Positions 1-11,521 of a stretch of DNA of 64,000 bases are shown piece by piece. Source of the stretch: Niebla homalea (Eukaryota > Ascomycota > Lecanoromycetes > Lecanorales > Ramalinaceae); contig JAHGAU010000006.1 in NCBI GenBank assembly GCA_019925105.1, forward strand, positions 1,550,001 through 1,614,000. The letters are read 5' to 3'. Below the pieces are notes generated by a model. The model was given only the letters and a program-made list of their open reading frames with translations, had not been told where the DNA came from and did no database searches. The position numbers and the translations under genes were made by a program. Every line of letters begins with the position of its first letter. Position 1 is the stretch's first letter.

Positions 1-1473
1 TTCCGAGCACTTTGACGCACTTGTAGGTATGCATACTCCAGATTCGAATTGTGCGGTCTCGAGACCCGGTCACGATCTTGTCTTTGTCGAATTGCACACA
101 GTAAACGCTATCGGTGTGGCCTTCGAGATAGATCGCGGCAGCGTGCTGATCCTGCCAACGTCTATCGAGGATTTTACGAGCCCGCCATTTGCCTTTCCAG
201 TCCGGACTACGAGCCATTGCCTCAGTCGAGGCGCGACCGTTGACATTAAAGTCAATTGAGTTCTTCGAAGGTTCGCGATATTCTCCTTGAAAGACCTGCT
301 TCCATGCATGGCCGGAGCCTGCAATCGCAAGCCAAGTCCTGGAAACCAGCTCGGCATTCATCACAGAGTTGGCATCTAAGAAGGATAGGATCTGGGACAT
401 GAGCTCTCTGGGCAGAGCTCTGACGGGATCTGGCACGGGGATTTTCAGCTAGTTTGAAAAATGCATTCCTGTATAGACATACCTTGACGGACGACGGGAA
501 TATGCAGTCCCGTTGAATAATCCCCACTGTCGATTCCTATACCGCTCTCCGAATCCCTTTCCAGCTTTGTCTCGGACATGCGAAGCCTCCGCATATTCTC
601 CATGATTTCATTCTGCGCTGCAGCTGCCGCCCGAGCTGCCGCCCCGCTGGAGGGATCAAAGGAGGGTCTTGCACTAGCATAGCCAAAGCCTGGTATCTCA
701 CCAAATTGAGGTATAGGAGCTGGAAGTTGTCCATCAAAGTAAGGAGAGGAAGGCTCCGAGATCTCACAGTAGGCTGGGGGTGGCTGATTCAATGTCGAAG
801 TGCTTGGTCTCTTGGTATGTTTTGGGCTTTTGTTGGTTAGACCTCGGATCCAGCGAGTGCTCGTAGACGGCCTGAGGGGAAGGTCTGGCTGCTTCCCATG
901 GGTGCTGGTATCGGGCAAGCCCAGCGGTTCCTGGGGTTGTGCAGGACCTCGGATCCACCTGTGGCTTATAGACGGTCTTTCCGACTGCTCATGGCTGCTC
1001 CCCTTACGCGCGTGGAAGTTCTCTTTCCCGGAAGGTCCAACAGCATGTGTAGGAGGCCCTGGCCTTGCGAAAGAAAGCAAGCTTCTCTTACGATTCCTGC
1101 CCGTATGCCCGCTTGAAGATGTCACTAGAGTGTTCGCCCGGCTGAGCCCAGAGAAGCTTGCGCGGGGTGGCGCAAAGGCTGTATCATCAGACTGGAAGGT
1201 ATCCGAAGATGGTTTCTTCTTGAGCTCGAATCGTTGGTCGCCGAAGAGCAGTGGCCGCATTGTCGCCTTGGCAGCGAGGGATGAGGTTACCGAGGACTTG
1301 CTGCGCGGTCTGGGCTCTGCTGCAGGGGCGATGAGCCCTTCATTCTCCAAGAAGAGCTCATGCGAAGTGGCGGGGAGTTGTTTCTTCTTTATACTTGAGC
1401 TGTTGTCTGCTGTGCCATGTCCCCATCGGCGCGTAAACAAGCTCGTCGAGCTGATGGAATGACTATGAGGCAT
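1..1473 (-). CDS. F-box/WD40-repeat protein (5' part, runs off the left edge)
   Basis: Predicted substrate adaptor of an SCF ubiquitin ligase. The start at 1473 opens a 330-residue Ser/Pro/Arg-rich, probably disordered N-terminus (exon 483-1473). A 53-nt intron (430-482, GTATGT...CAG) joins in phase to exon 1-429. Right after the junction comes an F-box (ALPRELMSQILSFLD, then LVSRTWLAIAGSGHAWKQVF). About 50 residues on lies the first WD40 blade (GHTDSVYCVQF, closing DRTIRIW). The remaining blades are outside the window. The F-box then WD40 order is that of Cdc4/Met30/Pop1-type proteins, but the long N-terminus is not conserved enough to name an orthologue. It shares a 540-bp divergent promoter with the DUF7704 gene. 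Confidence 0.85.
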
Positions 1474-2015
1474 GAGTGCTTCTCCGTTTGCTGACGAGCT
1501 TGCTTGTCCTTATTTATGGCAGGATGTTCATGCTGGTGTCAAGTAGGAGGTTTGTGTAATTGCTAAGGCTGCCGTCGTGTAGTCATGGCAACATCAGACG
1601 CAGTGACACGAAGCCAGATCGATTGAAACACTACGGAAGGCATGAGAACTTGATAATTTGACAGAAACCTCAAAAAGAAGCTGTTCGCAATTGGCGTTGT
1701 TAGGGTGTTTGGGGCGAAAAGGCTCCAACGTGATTGGCCCGTTGATGCTCAATTTCGAATCGTCAGACTGAAGCTCCTTTGCTGATCGACGCGATCGACT
1801 TCCGTCACGTCGATCCCCACATTTTCCTCATTCCCGGTGTCGGCCAAAATGTCGACACCCTAAAGCTGCTGCACTTTTTACTTCTACAAAGCTGCTTCCC
1901 GGTATCACATCAGCAGCTGGGCGCTGACAACAGTTGGCTTTGCCCAATCTCCCACTATCACATTCTGCGAAGACTCCTGCCCGCAGACCACTTCTCCAAT
2001 CACAAGCACAAACGG
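1474..2015. promoter_or_regulatory. Divergent intergenic region between F-box/WD40 and DUF7704 genes
   Basis: This 540-bp gap separates two head-to-head genes and must hold both promoters. An upstream ATG at 1779 is in frame with the DUF7704 gene, but the residues it would add do not look like a membrane-protein N-terminus, so they are more likely leader. No clear TATA box was seen. Confidence 0.4.
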
Positions 2016-2600
2016 ATGGCACCGCGGAAGACACACTCCTCCATTGCCCTCCCTTACCGCCTATTCTTCCTGTACATCGAGCCCTTTTTTGCCTCCATCG
2101 GTGCATACTACGCCCTCTTCCTCCCTACCGCCTATCTAGCCCTCACACATGCACCTTCAGCACCCCGTTACGGCATACCCACCTCAACATCCATCATACT
2201 GACCCAGCTTGCCAACCTCTACGCCTTCTTCGCCATAAACGAGGCACTGGTGCTACGCGCCGCTGGGGACGACATACGGGTATGGAAAGCAGTGATTATG
2301 GCGCTGTTGATTGCAGATGCTGGACATTTGTACAGCGTCAAGGGGCTGGGCTCGAGGGTCTACTGGGATGTTAGGGGGTGGAATGCGATCGACTGGGGGA
2401 ATGTGGGGTTCGTGTACATGGGCGCATTGACAAGGGCGTGCTTTCTGACCAGACCGGAGGGGTGGGATGTTGGGAGAGGGATGGCCAGTGTGAGGCAAAA
2501 GCTGAAGTGGAGGAGAGGAAGCTTGGGTATAGATGAGGAGCCAATGACGCCGAGGCGAAGCTCAAGAAGAGTGAAGCCAAGTGCGAAGGTGAAGAATTGA
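2016..2600 (+). CDS. DUF7704-type integral membrane protein
   Basis: Intronless gene for a 194-residue protein with about four hydrophobic segments: LFFLYIEPFFASIGAYYALF, a stretch around TQLANLYAFFAINEALVLR, one around VIMALLIADAGHLYS, and one around WGNVGFVYMGALTRACFL. The tail is basic. The early IEP motif and the spacing of the helices match the fungal DUF7704 family, whose function is unknown. I chose the ATG at 2016 because the reading frame upstream (from 1779) is not membrane-protein-like and the family starts close to the first helix. The family call comes from recollection of its pattern, not a search. Confidence 0.7.
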   Translation: MAPRKTHSSIALPYRLFFLYIEPFFASIGAYYALFLPTAYLALTHAPSAPRYGIPTSTSIILTQLANLYAFFAINEALVLRAAGDDIRVWKAVIMALLIADAGHLYSVKGLGSRVYWDVRGWNAIDWGNVGFVYMGALTRACFLTRPEGWDVGRGMASVRQKLKWRRGSLGIDEEPMTPRRSSRRVKPSAKVKN

Positions 2601-3253
2601 GCAGGTCGTGATCGATTCGCTTCAATGCCGAGGGCGGTTCATGGATTTTGAACTTCCGCCGTTACTGATTCCATCTGTATATACAACAACAGGATACCCA
2701 TTGTAGCGTATTATTCACAACCATTGGAGCACTGAAGGCACACGCAAAAGGACATGTCTTTATTGTATCGGTTTGCATCAAGAGGCGGCTATGGAGCCCC
2801 TTTCTTTACCTTTCACCGTCATGGAGCCATTCGCCAATCTGTTCAAACGAAAAGGCGCATGCCCGCAAACAACAGGGTTTACGGATGTACCTGCCCGGAC
2901 TAACATCGTCTATGGAGTAACATGGAGAATTAAGACCCATTCGGACAGGACCCTTAACACGAGGGCGACGCCATTCTCAACCTTAGGCAGACAAAACTGC
3001 ATCTAACGTAATATCCTAATATCCTAACACCCATCGCATGCAAAGTATCGCGACAGCCCCTGGACTCACTGGTTGGGCGTTTTGAAACATACGAATCCCA
3101 CATCCAATCTATTAATAACCATCGTCTCCTGCAACCTAATACCCTACCCATCTACCCTCACGCATGGTCCTCTGCAGAGCCACGTGAGCTCATCCGTATC
3201 CTCGCGCCGCATCTGGTGCTACCACACATACAGGCACAGCCTGCAATCCTACC
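2601..3253. other. Intergenic: DUF7704 3' end and Rab5 promoter
   Basis: No coding signal. A CACGTG E-box palindrome sits at about 3181-3186, some 70 bp before the Rab5 start codon, and the leader is pyrimidine-rich. The region is otherwise unremarkable. Confidence 0.4.
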
Positions 3254-4170
3254 ATGGCAGATTCCAGCAACACATCAGCGCCGAAGCCGAGCAGTAGCGT
3301 CAAGCTGGTGTTGCTGGGGGAAGCTGCTGTTGGGAAGGTATTTCAACCCCTGAATAATGGCGAATGACCCCGAGGCATAGGTGAAAAAAGATGGCTGACG
3401 GGTTCCCATCACGGCGGTTAGTCCTCACTCGTCCTCCGCTTCGTCAACAATGACTTCCAAGAAAACAAGGAACCTACCATTGGGGGTACGTCTACCGTTA
3501 TTCCACCGCTTCCAAACCCCCCCCCTCCAAATCCTCCTCCATGGAAAGACCCAAATGCTAAACCCCCCCTCTTCCCCTCTTCACAGCCGCCTTCCTGACC
3601 CAAAAAACCGCCCTCCCCACCCGCACCATCAAATTCGAGATCTGGGACACGGCGGGTCAAGAACGTTTCGCCTCCCTCGCACCGATGTACTACCGGAACG
3701 CGCAATCCGCCCTCGTGGTGTACGACCTCACCAAACCGACCTCCTTGATCAAAGCGAAACATTGGGTCGCGGAACTGCAGCGGCAGGCGAGTCCCGGGAT
3801 CGTGATTGCGTTGGTGGGGAACAAGCTTGACCTGACGAAGCCGGTGGAAGGGGGGGAGGGAGAGGGAGCATCCGAGGGGGGGGAGGGTGAGGGGGAAGGA
3901 GAGGGAGGGGATGCGAGGAAGGTTTCTACGCAAGAGGGGAGGAGTTATGCCGAAGAGGAAGGCTTGCTGTTCTTTGAGACCAGCGCGAAAAGTGGGGTTA
4001 ATGTGCAGGAGGTTTTCACGGCGATAGCGAATGCGATTCCAGAGACCCAGATGAAGACGAGTAGGGGGGTCGGCGGAGGTGCAGGAGGAGGAACGCAGGC
4101 TGCGCTGGGGAGCGAGCGGGTGAATCTGGCGGGAGGGAAGGGGGAGGCAAAGGAGGGGTGTGCGTGTTGA
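3254..4170 (+). CDS. Rab5-family small GTPase (Vps21/Ypt5 type)
   Basis: Early-endosome Rab GTPase of 243 residues in three exons: 3254-3337, 3422-3485 and 3587-4170; both introns join in phase. Motifs in order: P-loop GEAAVGKSS (residues 22-30), switch I TIGAAFLTQ (about 47-55, the Rab5 signature), WDTAGQE (69-75), NKLD (128-131), ETSAKS near the C-terminus, and a C-terminal Cys-Ala-Cys for geranylgeranylation by Rab GGTase. The oddity is a Gly/Glu-rich insert at about residues 137-158, between NKLDL and the next helix ([15 protein letters not shown]), where most Rab5 proteins have only a short loop. The insert is encoded by a purine repeat. Rab5 subfamily confident; which fungal paralogue is not. 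Confidence 0.93.
3847..3910 (+). repeat. G/A-rich low-complexity repeat inside the Rab5 gene
   Basis: Runs of GGGGAGGG/GAGGGAGA-like units encode alternating Gly and Glu without breaking the frame. Such purine repeats change length by slippage; here all G-A-G and G-G-G codons keep the loop hydrophilic. Confidence 0.75.
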
Positions 4171-7100
4171 GTAGCAAGCACGTTTGAAGGGTGGAGGGTG
4201 AAGAGGACAGTACAAATACTTCTCGGAGCGCGGTTGCCGGGTGTCTTGGGATCATTGCGAGCTTTTGCGTTTGGTGTCAATTCGGATAATATTGCACTGC
4301 CCTAAAGCTACTGACAGGGTGGTGTGCTCCCATTTCTTCCTAGACTCTGTATTGAGGGTCTCGAGAGAAAGGCAACGAAGCCTGCGAACTAGTATCGTCA
4401 TCTTCTTTGCTGTCTGCTCGTATGCGGTGGCGACATCAATCACACGATCAGTTTGCTTTTGTACCTGGGCGGTTGCCATGCTGCTGATCAAGATCTCAAT
4501 TGACAATAATTTTCTTTCTTTACTCTGTCTTCAATAGATGTCATTGCGCGTCTTAAGCGCTCTTAAGAGGCTGCAAGGGGGTTGAAAGGCCTGGATTGGG
4601 TTATGCATGAACAAGAGGCACCAGATTGCACGGCCTGATATCTCAAAGTCGAATAATTGATGGTATATGGCGACACAAGCGTCCAATGACGAAACACATA
4701 TGCAGACTTCTGCCATACTACCAACTTCTGTGGCTCCCAAGAGACCACGTATTTGGGGCAATCAATCGATGGCGCTTTCAGCAGACAATACGGCATAGAG
4801 AATGCTGACTGGACGCCGAGTATGCTGTGTATCATGGAAAAATTGCTCCTGACTGAAGACGAAGCTCTCCGCATCGCGTGAAGTTGTGCCTCTGGGAGAG
4901 TTGTCTCACGCAGAAGCTGTTCAGGACACCCTAAGCTCAAATCGAGCAGGGATTAGCGAGGTTGCCGACGAATTCCACGTTATTCCATGAGTGTTGTGGT
5001 GTGGCTGCTTTTGCTCCTAGACTGGACCCTGTTACAATCCAACTTCACATGGGAACTAGCTTGATCGAACATATCATATGCGACCCAAAAATGGAGGTGG
5101 GAGTGATGGTACCTCTGGAGAAGGGTCTAGTCCCTGTGTCAGTATGATCTGCAACGGGCTTTACTCCTTAGACGTCTTGAACCACAGGGACCATGATGAT
5201 CCTCAACGTCCTGACAGGGCGCCGATGAGACCCTCAATTACCTAAGAACAAATGGTATCTTGTGTGTAGATCTCTGATTGAGGGAGCGAGAAGGGACATG
5301 TAGGGATGATCTTATCTCACTGAAGTAGTCCGACGTGTTATTCTGATTGAACCAGATAAACACCACCAGCCTCTCTGCGATACTTGATCCGCTAGGCTGC
5401 CATAGAGTAGGAGGCGGTTGCTTCCGCTATTGCGACTGTCCGGTCCTAGTCGCCCCTTAGGGTTAAGAAAGCTCTACCTGAATGTTGAAGACCTTGGTAT
5501 CAGAATTCGGTGTTGGAGGGGGTGGCATTTCTGATGGGATTCTCGGAATCCGCTGGGATATCTCCCGAGAGGTAGCTGCGTGTGAAGCATTCCTGGAGGA
5601 TGTGGCTTAGACGAAGCTACCATAGCGTGCTCAGCAAGTCATGCGCGACCGCGGAAGATCCTAATAGATGCAGAGATAGTCGTTCAAGTGGAACCATTCA
5701 ATCTAGGCTTCATAGGAAGGACATGGGAGTGGCGTGATTGAGTTGTCCAGAACGTTGCGACGCCCGAGATTGGAGTCGGCGGAGCACAAAGGGCGCTAGT
5801 GCTCCCCCTGATACGATGTCGTACTTGAGGACCTGTTTCGTTTCGAAATTGGATAGTGCCTGATAGAGGGATAGTTGAGTGAGACAGAGTAGTCCGCACT
5901 AAAAACTAGCCTAATGGAGCCCAGTGGTGTGGTGCTTACCTAGGAGCTAGGTAACGGCTGATGGCTGAAGCCGTAGGAATATTGTTTGAAAGGCTTCACG
6001 TTTGGGAAGATGGCGTCAGACAGAAGCCACCGGCATCGTGTCCGTAAGGCACTGTTCGCTAGTCCGCCAATCGATTGTGGAATCAATCTATATTGCGCAA
6101 GCAAAAAGGCTCACCGAGAGCACTAGGTAAGATCGGGGAAGCCGGTGTCTTGAGGCTCAGAAGTTCTAGAGCAGCCTCGAATGATCAGGGGAGCATCAAC
6201 GTGGTATCAGCGTGGCATGGCGTGGCATCAGCGTGGCATCTGCGCGGACGGTTGAGGACGTCAAGCCGGGCTGTCGGGTCTCGCGTGGGAGTAAGCAGTA
6301 GCAGTGGAGGCGACTGATGGAGGGTGAAGAACGTGGGAGCATGGGATGATGACTGGGAGAGGAGTGGGTGACATGAGTGGAGAATAATTGGCGAGAGAAA
6401 TAGGCTCTTCCAATCAAAGTTAGCGGTTTTTTTCTTTTTGGTTGAATTAAACACCAAGCAGAAATCCCCAGTCAGACTGCAAGTGCTGCTACTCCACATT
6501 TCCAACAAGAATAGCAATTACTTCGCCTACATGGATTGTCTTTTTCTGACAGTCTCTGGCTCGCGCAATATTGATGATCAGGACTATGTCCGTGATTGCC
6601 TAACACCATTCGTAGTCATAGTTGCATCAATTGATGGCCCTTGCTGTCTGTCAGCTGGTCATTATCCTGTTTGCGTTTACGTGTGTACTAAGCAAGCATG
6701 GGCACAAATGGCGCGCGGACATCTTTCGCGTATCCAAGACGAGTCATGAGGTAGAGAATGGGTCTATTGTGCCTGTCTAATCACAGCTTGTCCCGCAAAG
6801 CGTGATCTGAGTCCCTTCCCTTCTTCCCTCATACAGTAGCAGTGATGCTTCCTCCCTGTGGCGTGAGCCATGCTGTATTTGAACAATTTCCCATAACACC
6901 GAATCCCTGCCCGTTTCCTGTATGCAATTGGCTATAGTACAATAAGCCCCCCCCGCTCAGTGATGGCTTGAAAGAATGAATGCAAACAATGTTGACTGTG
7001 AAGTCCGAATGATCTATGTTGGTATTTCTTTCGCCGAATTCCCTAATCGAATCTCACGCGAACTCCGAAGGGCAGATATGCTGTTGAAAGAGTGTGATTT

Positions 7101-7647
7101 TGGTCGTATTACGGCCACCCGGCCTGCTGCTGTCAGGAGGTGGCCGCTGATGCGAAAATGGATGAAAAGCCGATATGCCGCTTGAACGCTAATCCTGATG
7201 GGTCGCTCAATCGCCGAAATGATTGGTGATAGTACAATGGTCGGTACATGGGTTGGGGTGATGCTGGTGTGATGGTGGTGGTACATTCGATAGGGAATTC
7301 CGAGAAGGAGGAAAAGCTCGTGGCGGGATTTGACAAATCGGAGCCGAGAGACTGCTGGAAATAGCATTGATGAAGATGACCAGTGGCGCGGTTGAAAGTT
7401 TGATGGTAGCCTGCCTTACTGCCGTTAGCAAGGATCCTGCAGCTCTAGGGGCAGCAAGGGCACCTCTGGTTCTTAGGCAGGAGGAGCGGTACGTACCTCG
7501 TCGGTGGAGTCATTCCTCCCGTTTTCCCAAGTCACCAATGATTGATGCAAGCTCTCCTTGGGATTCTTGACCCTTGCGGATCGTGGTGAGGCAGCAACAA
7601 TTCCGGTCTTTTTGCTTTGGCAAAGGTGACTTGGGGAGATCACAGCT
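4171..7647. other. Gene-poor region
   Basis: About 3.5 kb after the Rab5 gene with only short, unrelated reading frames on both strands. I recognise no protein motif, tRNA, terminal inverted repeat or reverse-transcriptase or transposase signature. A small local repeat of CGTGGCATCAG-like words lies at about 6198-6240. An 84-codon frame on the minus strand (4252-4506) is helix-prone but unsupported. Confidence 0.5.
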
Positions 7648-7740
7648 TTACTTGGTTGGCGGGGGCTTCGGCTTGACCACGCCGGTTGTATCGTATGCGC
7701 CTCGTGCCATGTTCATTGCGTCGGTGTCTCTGTTTATCAT
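7648..7740 (-). CDS. Candidate micro-ORF or first exon behind a TATA box
   Basis: A 30-codon frame starts at the ATG at 7740 and reads into a Lys/Pro-rich end (GVVKPKPPPTK). It is listed because the 100 bp before it look like a fungal promoter and leader: a TATATAAA at 7852-7845, then a C/T-rich leader, then CTTC before the ATG. The stop codon overlaps a good donor sequence (AAGTAAAG), so this may instead be exon 1 of a spliced gene; I could not find a convincing second exon. No family recognised. It could be chance. Confidence 0.22.
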   Translation of the reverse strand: MINRDTDAMNMARGAYDTTGVVKPKPPPTK

Positions 7741-7844
7741 GAAGGAATTTGATGAAAGTCTGTAAAGTTGAAGTCGACCAATTAGCTTTTCTGATGTGAT
7801 GTGAAACTGATGAAGAAAGGATGTTGGAAAGGATGGCGAGGAGG

Positions 7845-7852
7845 TTTATATA
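7845..7852 (-). promoter_or_regulatory. TATA-box-like element TATATAAA
   Basis: A perfect TATATAAA on the minus strand lies about 105 bp upstream of the ATG at 7740, a usual distance for fungal genes. Without expression data it is only suggestive. Confidence 0.3.
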
Positions 7853-10800
7853 TCAAAACGCCTAGTTGATTCGGCTGATATCTGACTCACTCGTGGCTTT
7901 TGGGCTATGCAGAAGGCCAGAGCTCTTTGTAATGGCAGAGCAATGGATTATGGAGAATTCGCAATGTAACGATGCGAGTAAGATCCGTCTCCGTGCCCGT
8001 AGAACCTGCGCCGAGCCCTATAGGGTTGTAATGTGGTGGTGCTGAGTTTCGAAACGAGATATGGCACAGCTTTGATATTTGGTCGCTCCGGAATAGAATC
8101 CACGGTGGGGAGTAATCGAGTTGAAGGAGTGTTGACAAAAGTCGCCGCTGCACGTCAGATATGGACAAAGAGAGGTGGATCAAAGAGTGGAGGCCTGATG
8201 AGAATGAGCGTGATGGCTATAGGATCCAAGGACGAATTGACCAAGTAAGGTGCTTTAAGGAGAGAAAAGAAGAAAAAAGTGACGAGAAAGATGTGTGCGT
8301 CAAAGGGCAGGATTTTGCAAAATGTAATAATTAAGGATTTCCCCCTTGATACCCGAGACGTTGGGCAAATTAACTAGATATGGACAACTTCTTGAATCTT
8401 GGGCATGAGATTGGCAGGATTTGTGACAGATCTAAACGATCGAGGCGATTGGTATTTGAGATACGATCCGAAACACCTATCCATTTGATTTGATCAAGTG
8501 CACATGAGCTGCCCAAATCCTACGAGTCTTATCCGGCGCTCAGGCTTCCTCATTCGAGCTCATTCGAGCTCATGCCTTCTCAACGGCTATTTAAATCATG
8601 AAACGGAAATGGCTCCACGTTTACCAAGTGCCAGGCAAGGTTCGGGACTGAACAGGGTTGCCATGCGCTGTTACTCTTTCCCATTTCTGTCTAAACTTCG
8701 TCTAAAATTCTGGTCCGTCGCAAAAGAAGATACTTAATGTCTTTGGGCCCGCATAATGGCAGGGGTCCACATGTCTGTTCCTGCAGTAGTAGGCGCAGCC
8801 TCCCTCTCCGGCTGTACCTTTCCGGTTGCACTGGCTCCAAAGTCTGATCTGATGAAATGCACGATCGTAATCCCTAAAAGAAAAAAAAAGAAAAAATTAG
8901 CAAACATTATTTTCTCCTCCATTCCCACCATATGTCAACTTCCTCACGGCTGACATAACAGATCACTCATCTTCAAACTTCGAGCTCTAGAATGTTGACT
9001 CTCTGCATCATGCTGGATGATTGTGTATGAAGATTACACAGCCTTTGGTGCGTACGTAAGTGGCATTTGAAGAAGAAGTCTCGCAAAACCCCGAAATCAT
9101 TATTCAGTCACATACAGATTTTGGTATTTGCCGACCTTTCCTTTTCCGATAGGTTGAGTTTGGCCCGTGGATCTTAGACGAGCGGTCCACGCTTTCCGCA
9201 GCATCCAATACAGTCATGGTCGGCTCCTCATCGTACCTAGAAAGATGCTAGAATCATCCGGGAAGCCATCCCGTAAATTTGGGTTTCTCAGCTGGCGCAC
9301 TCCACTACTTCCAATCGCTTCTCTTGCAGCCCGCAGCAGCAGCCTTGCCGAGCTTGCTGACTACGTACTGATCCCCTGCAGACTCACGAGTCACAAATGC
9401 GATGCAGGGTCTGATCCTCCGGACTTTTGGTCCTGCCTGGTGTACCTTTACAAGAGCTATGGCTGTGCTGACTGTGCCAAAATGCCAGAGTCAGCAAGCG
9501 GACTTCTCTCGTCTCGGCTACAGATCTTGTTACGAAGCTGTGCGTCATGGAGTCACGCAGCGCTCGGTATCCCCACCGGGGAATATATCTCGCTTTGAGT
9601 CATTCGCATTGTCGCATTACATGATAGTCCAGAACGGGACAATCTTGCGTACGAAGCGCTCCGTATTTCCGGTTGTCAAAGAGCGTCATATGAGCAAGCA
9701 AGGCATTGAATAGGAAGTACTCGATCGCGTGAAAAGCGCTCAGAGCCTCAAAAGGCTTCATAGGCGGCGTTCGGGCGCATGCAGATAATGCAAATACCAC
9801 CAAAATAGCTTCCTAGGCCATCAAGCGGAGCGGCATGCACTACGGGCTAGGCTCACGTGTTGTCTGGCTTTAGGCGCCTTTACCTGCAGAATGTATCCCT
9901 CCCCTGTGATCGCTAAACTCCTGCCCTAGATCTTTGCATGCTCATCTAGGCATCAACAGCCGGACCATGCACTGCCAGAGGCGCACCTTTACAAACACCA
10001 CGATCTCTTTGCTATGTCGTACCTCAGGCTACGACTAATCCCTGCCGCGCCCGATGTTCCCTAGGAAACCCCGGAAAAGGCAAAACCAATGCCCCGGAGG
10101 CCCTGAGGCTCCCGACCGTAATTTCTTTCTCTGCTCATCTTTACGAGGCTAAGGTTTGGGCGATCTAAATTTCACGTGTCCTGACTCCTGACCCGAACGC
10201 CCCAGACGACAGGGGCTAGCCCCGGGACGGAATGCAAGCGGTGGGCTGGGCATCAAAACTATCATGACAGTCACCATCGAAAATGCCTGCGAATCATGCA
10301 ATGATCAACATTTATACAATGACGCTCCAGAACACGTATCCAGATACCTCACTAGTCCTTGCTGTCAATTTCAATAACCTATCGCCTGCACTGTGTATGA
10401 TCGACCAACCCAAAATTACCATGCGGCAAAGTGCATATTCAGTACCTGAATGAGGCTATTCATACTTGGCTTTGCGGCACACATGTCGCAACTCAAGTAT
10501 CAGACGTGAAACGATACAATGTGGCGAAAATTGAAACAAACACGATGACTGACAATCGCACATATGTAAAGTGTAACAATGGAGCTCAGCCACTGTAATT
10601 CAACATCTTTCCTATCTCGATCAGTGGCTTGTCATCACTGGGGGTCCTTATTGCCTGATCAGGAATGAGGTCAACTCCACAATATCTGTCAAGTCAAGCC
10701 GTACTCCTGCAGCCCTGTGTCCCAGCAATGCGGTACGTATTGTCTCAGCCCCCAACAGGCACGCAAAAAATGCGCCCAAAAGCTTGACAGCTGTTGCAGG

Positions 10801-11521
10801 GGGTGGTCAGCATCTTCGAGCAACGTCAACTGGGCTTTGCGTGTCATCAATTAACCCAAGAATCGTCGCATTCGATCCTTGTAGAAACCCACCAAGAAGG
10901 ATGCGACCGAGCAAATTGACCATAACGTGCGTCCGAAGTCCAGGAAGGGAGCAGGAATACCTCTTGCTTCGTTGGTGGCAACAGCGTGGACTCTTGGCCA
11001 TTAGGCGTCCAGCACCAAATAAATATGAACTACCTCTTGCACTGCCATCACCTCATTAGAGCCAGAGACGCTGTTGAAAAGCCATAGGAGCCGGGAGGAT
11101 CCCTTTGCAAGCTCCAAAGATCGAAGGGTACATTCATCTCTCGAGAAGTCGTCGGTCACGCTCGCTCCAATACCAACTTCTCGGACACACAGCCGTGGGA
11201 CGTCCCTTCAATCTCTTGAAGATGCAGCCCAATTCTAGTTTCGTCCAATGCTTGCGAGATTCTTCACCCTGTCATTTGACAGCTACATTAGCTCAATCCA
11301 TGCCATTAACAGAGAAGCGAAATGAGAAGCAAACCCAGACCGTTGTTCATAGACGTCAATAACCCAAGTGATGAACTCCGAGGAGAATTTCCGATTACAT
11401 AATATGGTTCTTGGCATCCCGTGCAATCTATCAGGCCTTTCAGACTGTCACTCAAGCATAAGACTGTCTATCCGAGCTTGGGACTGTGCTCAAAGCTGCC
11501 TGTCCATGACCATAAACCATC
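7853..11521. other. Gene-poor region before ARPC5
   Basis: About 3.7 kb with no reading frame I can support. A 10-bp direct repeat (CATTCGAGCT twice) lies at 8551-8570. Frames of up to 143 codons at 9167-9713 overlap each other on the same strand in different phases and carry no motif. The base composition is mixed, without the strong TpA bias expected of heavily RIP-mutated repeats, judging by eye only. Confidence 0.5.

Noticed and set aside
800..1462. 220-codon plus-strand frame
   Set aside because: Antisense to the F-box/WD40 first exon, which continues in phase into a clear F-box.
3418..4215. 265-codon minus-strand frame across the Rab5 gene
   Set aside because: Shadow of the Rab5 exons; Pro/Leu-rich and without domains.
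4252..4506. 84-codon minus-strand frame after Rab5
   Set aside because: Helix-prone but without motif, in the likely 3' region of the Rab5 transcript.
9167..9713. Overlapping frames of 143 and 103 codons
   Set aside because: They overlap on the same strand in different phases with no motif; neither looks coding.
4171..11521. Search for LTR, LINE or DNA transposon relics
   Set aside because: No long direct or inverted terminal repeats and no reverse-transcriptase, integrase or transposase motif could be seen by eye; a repeat-library search would be needed to exclude old fragments.
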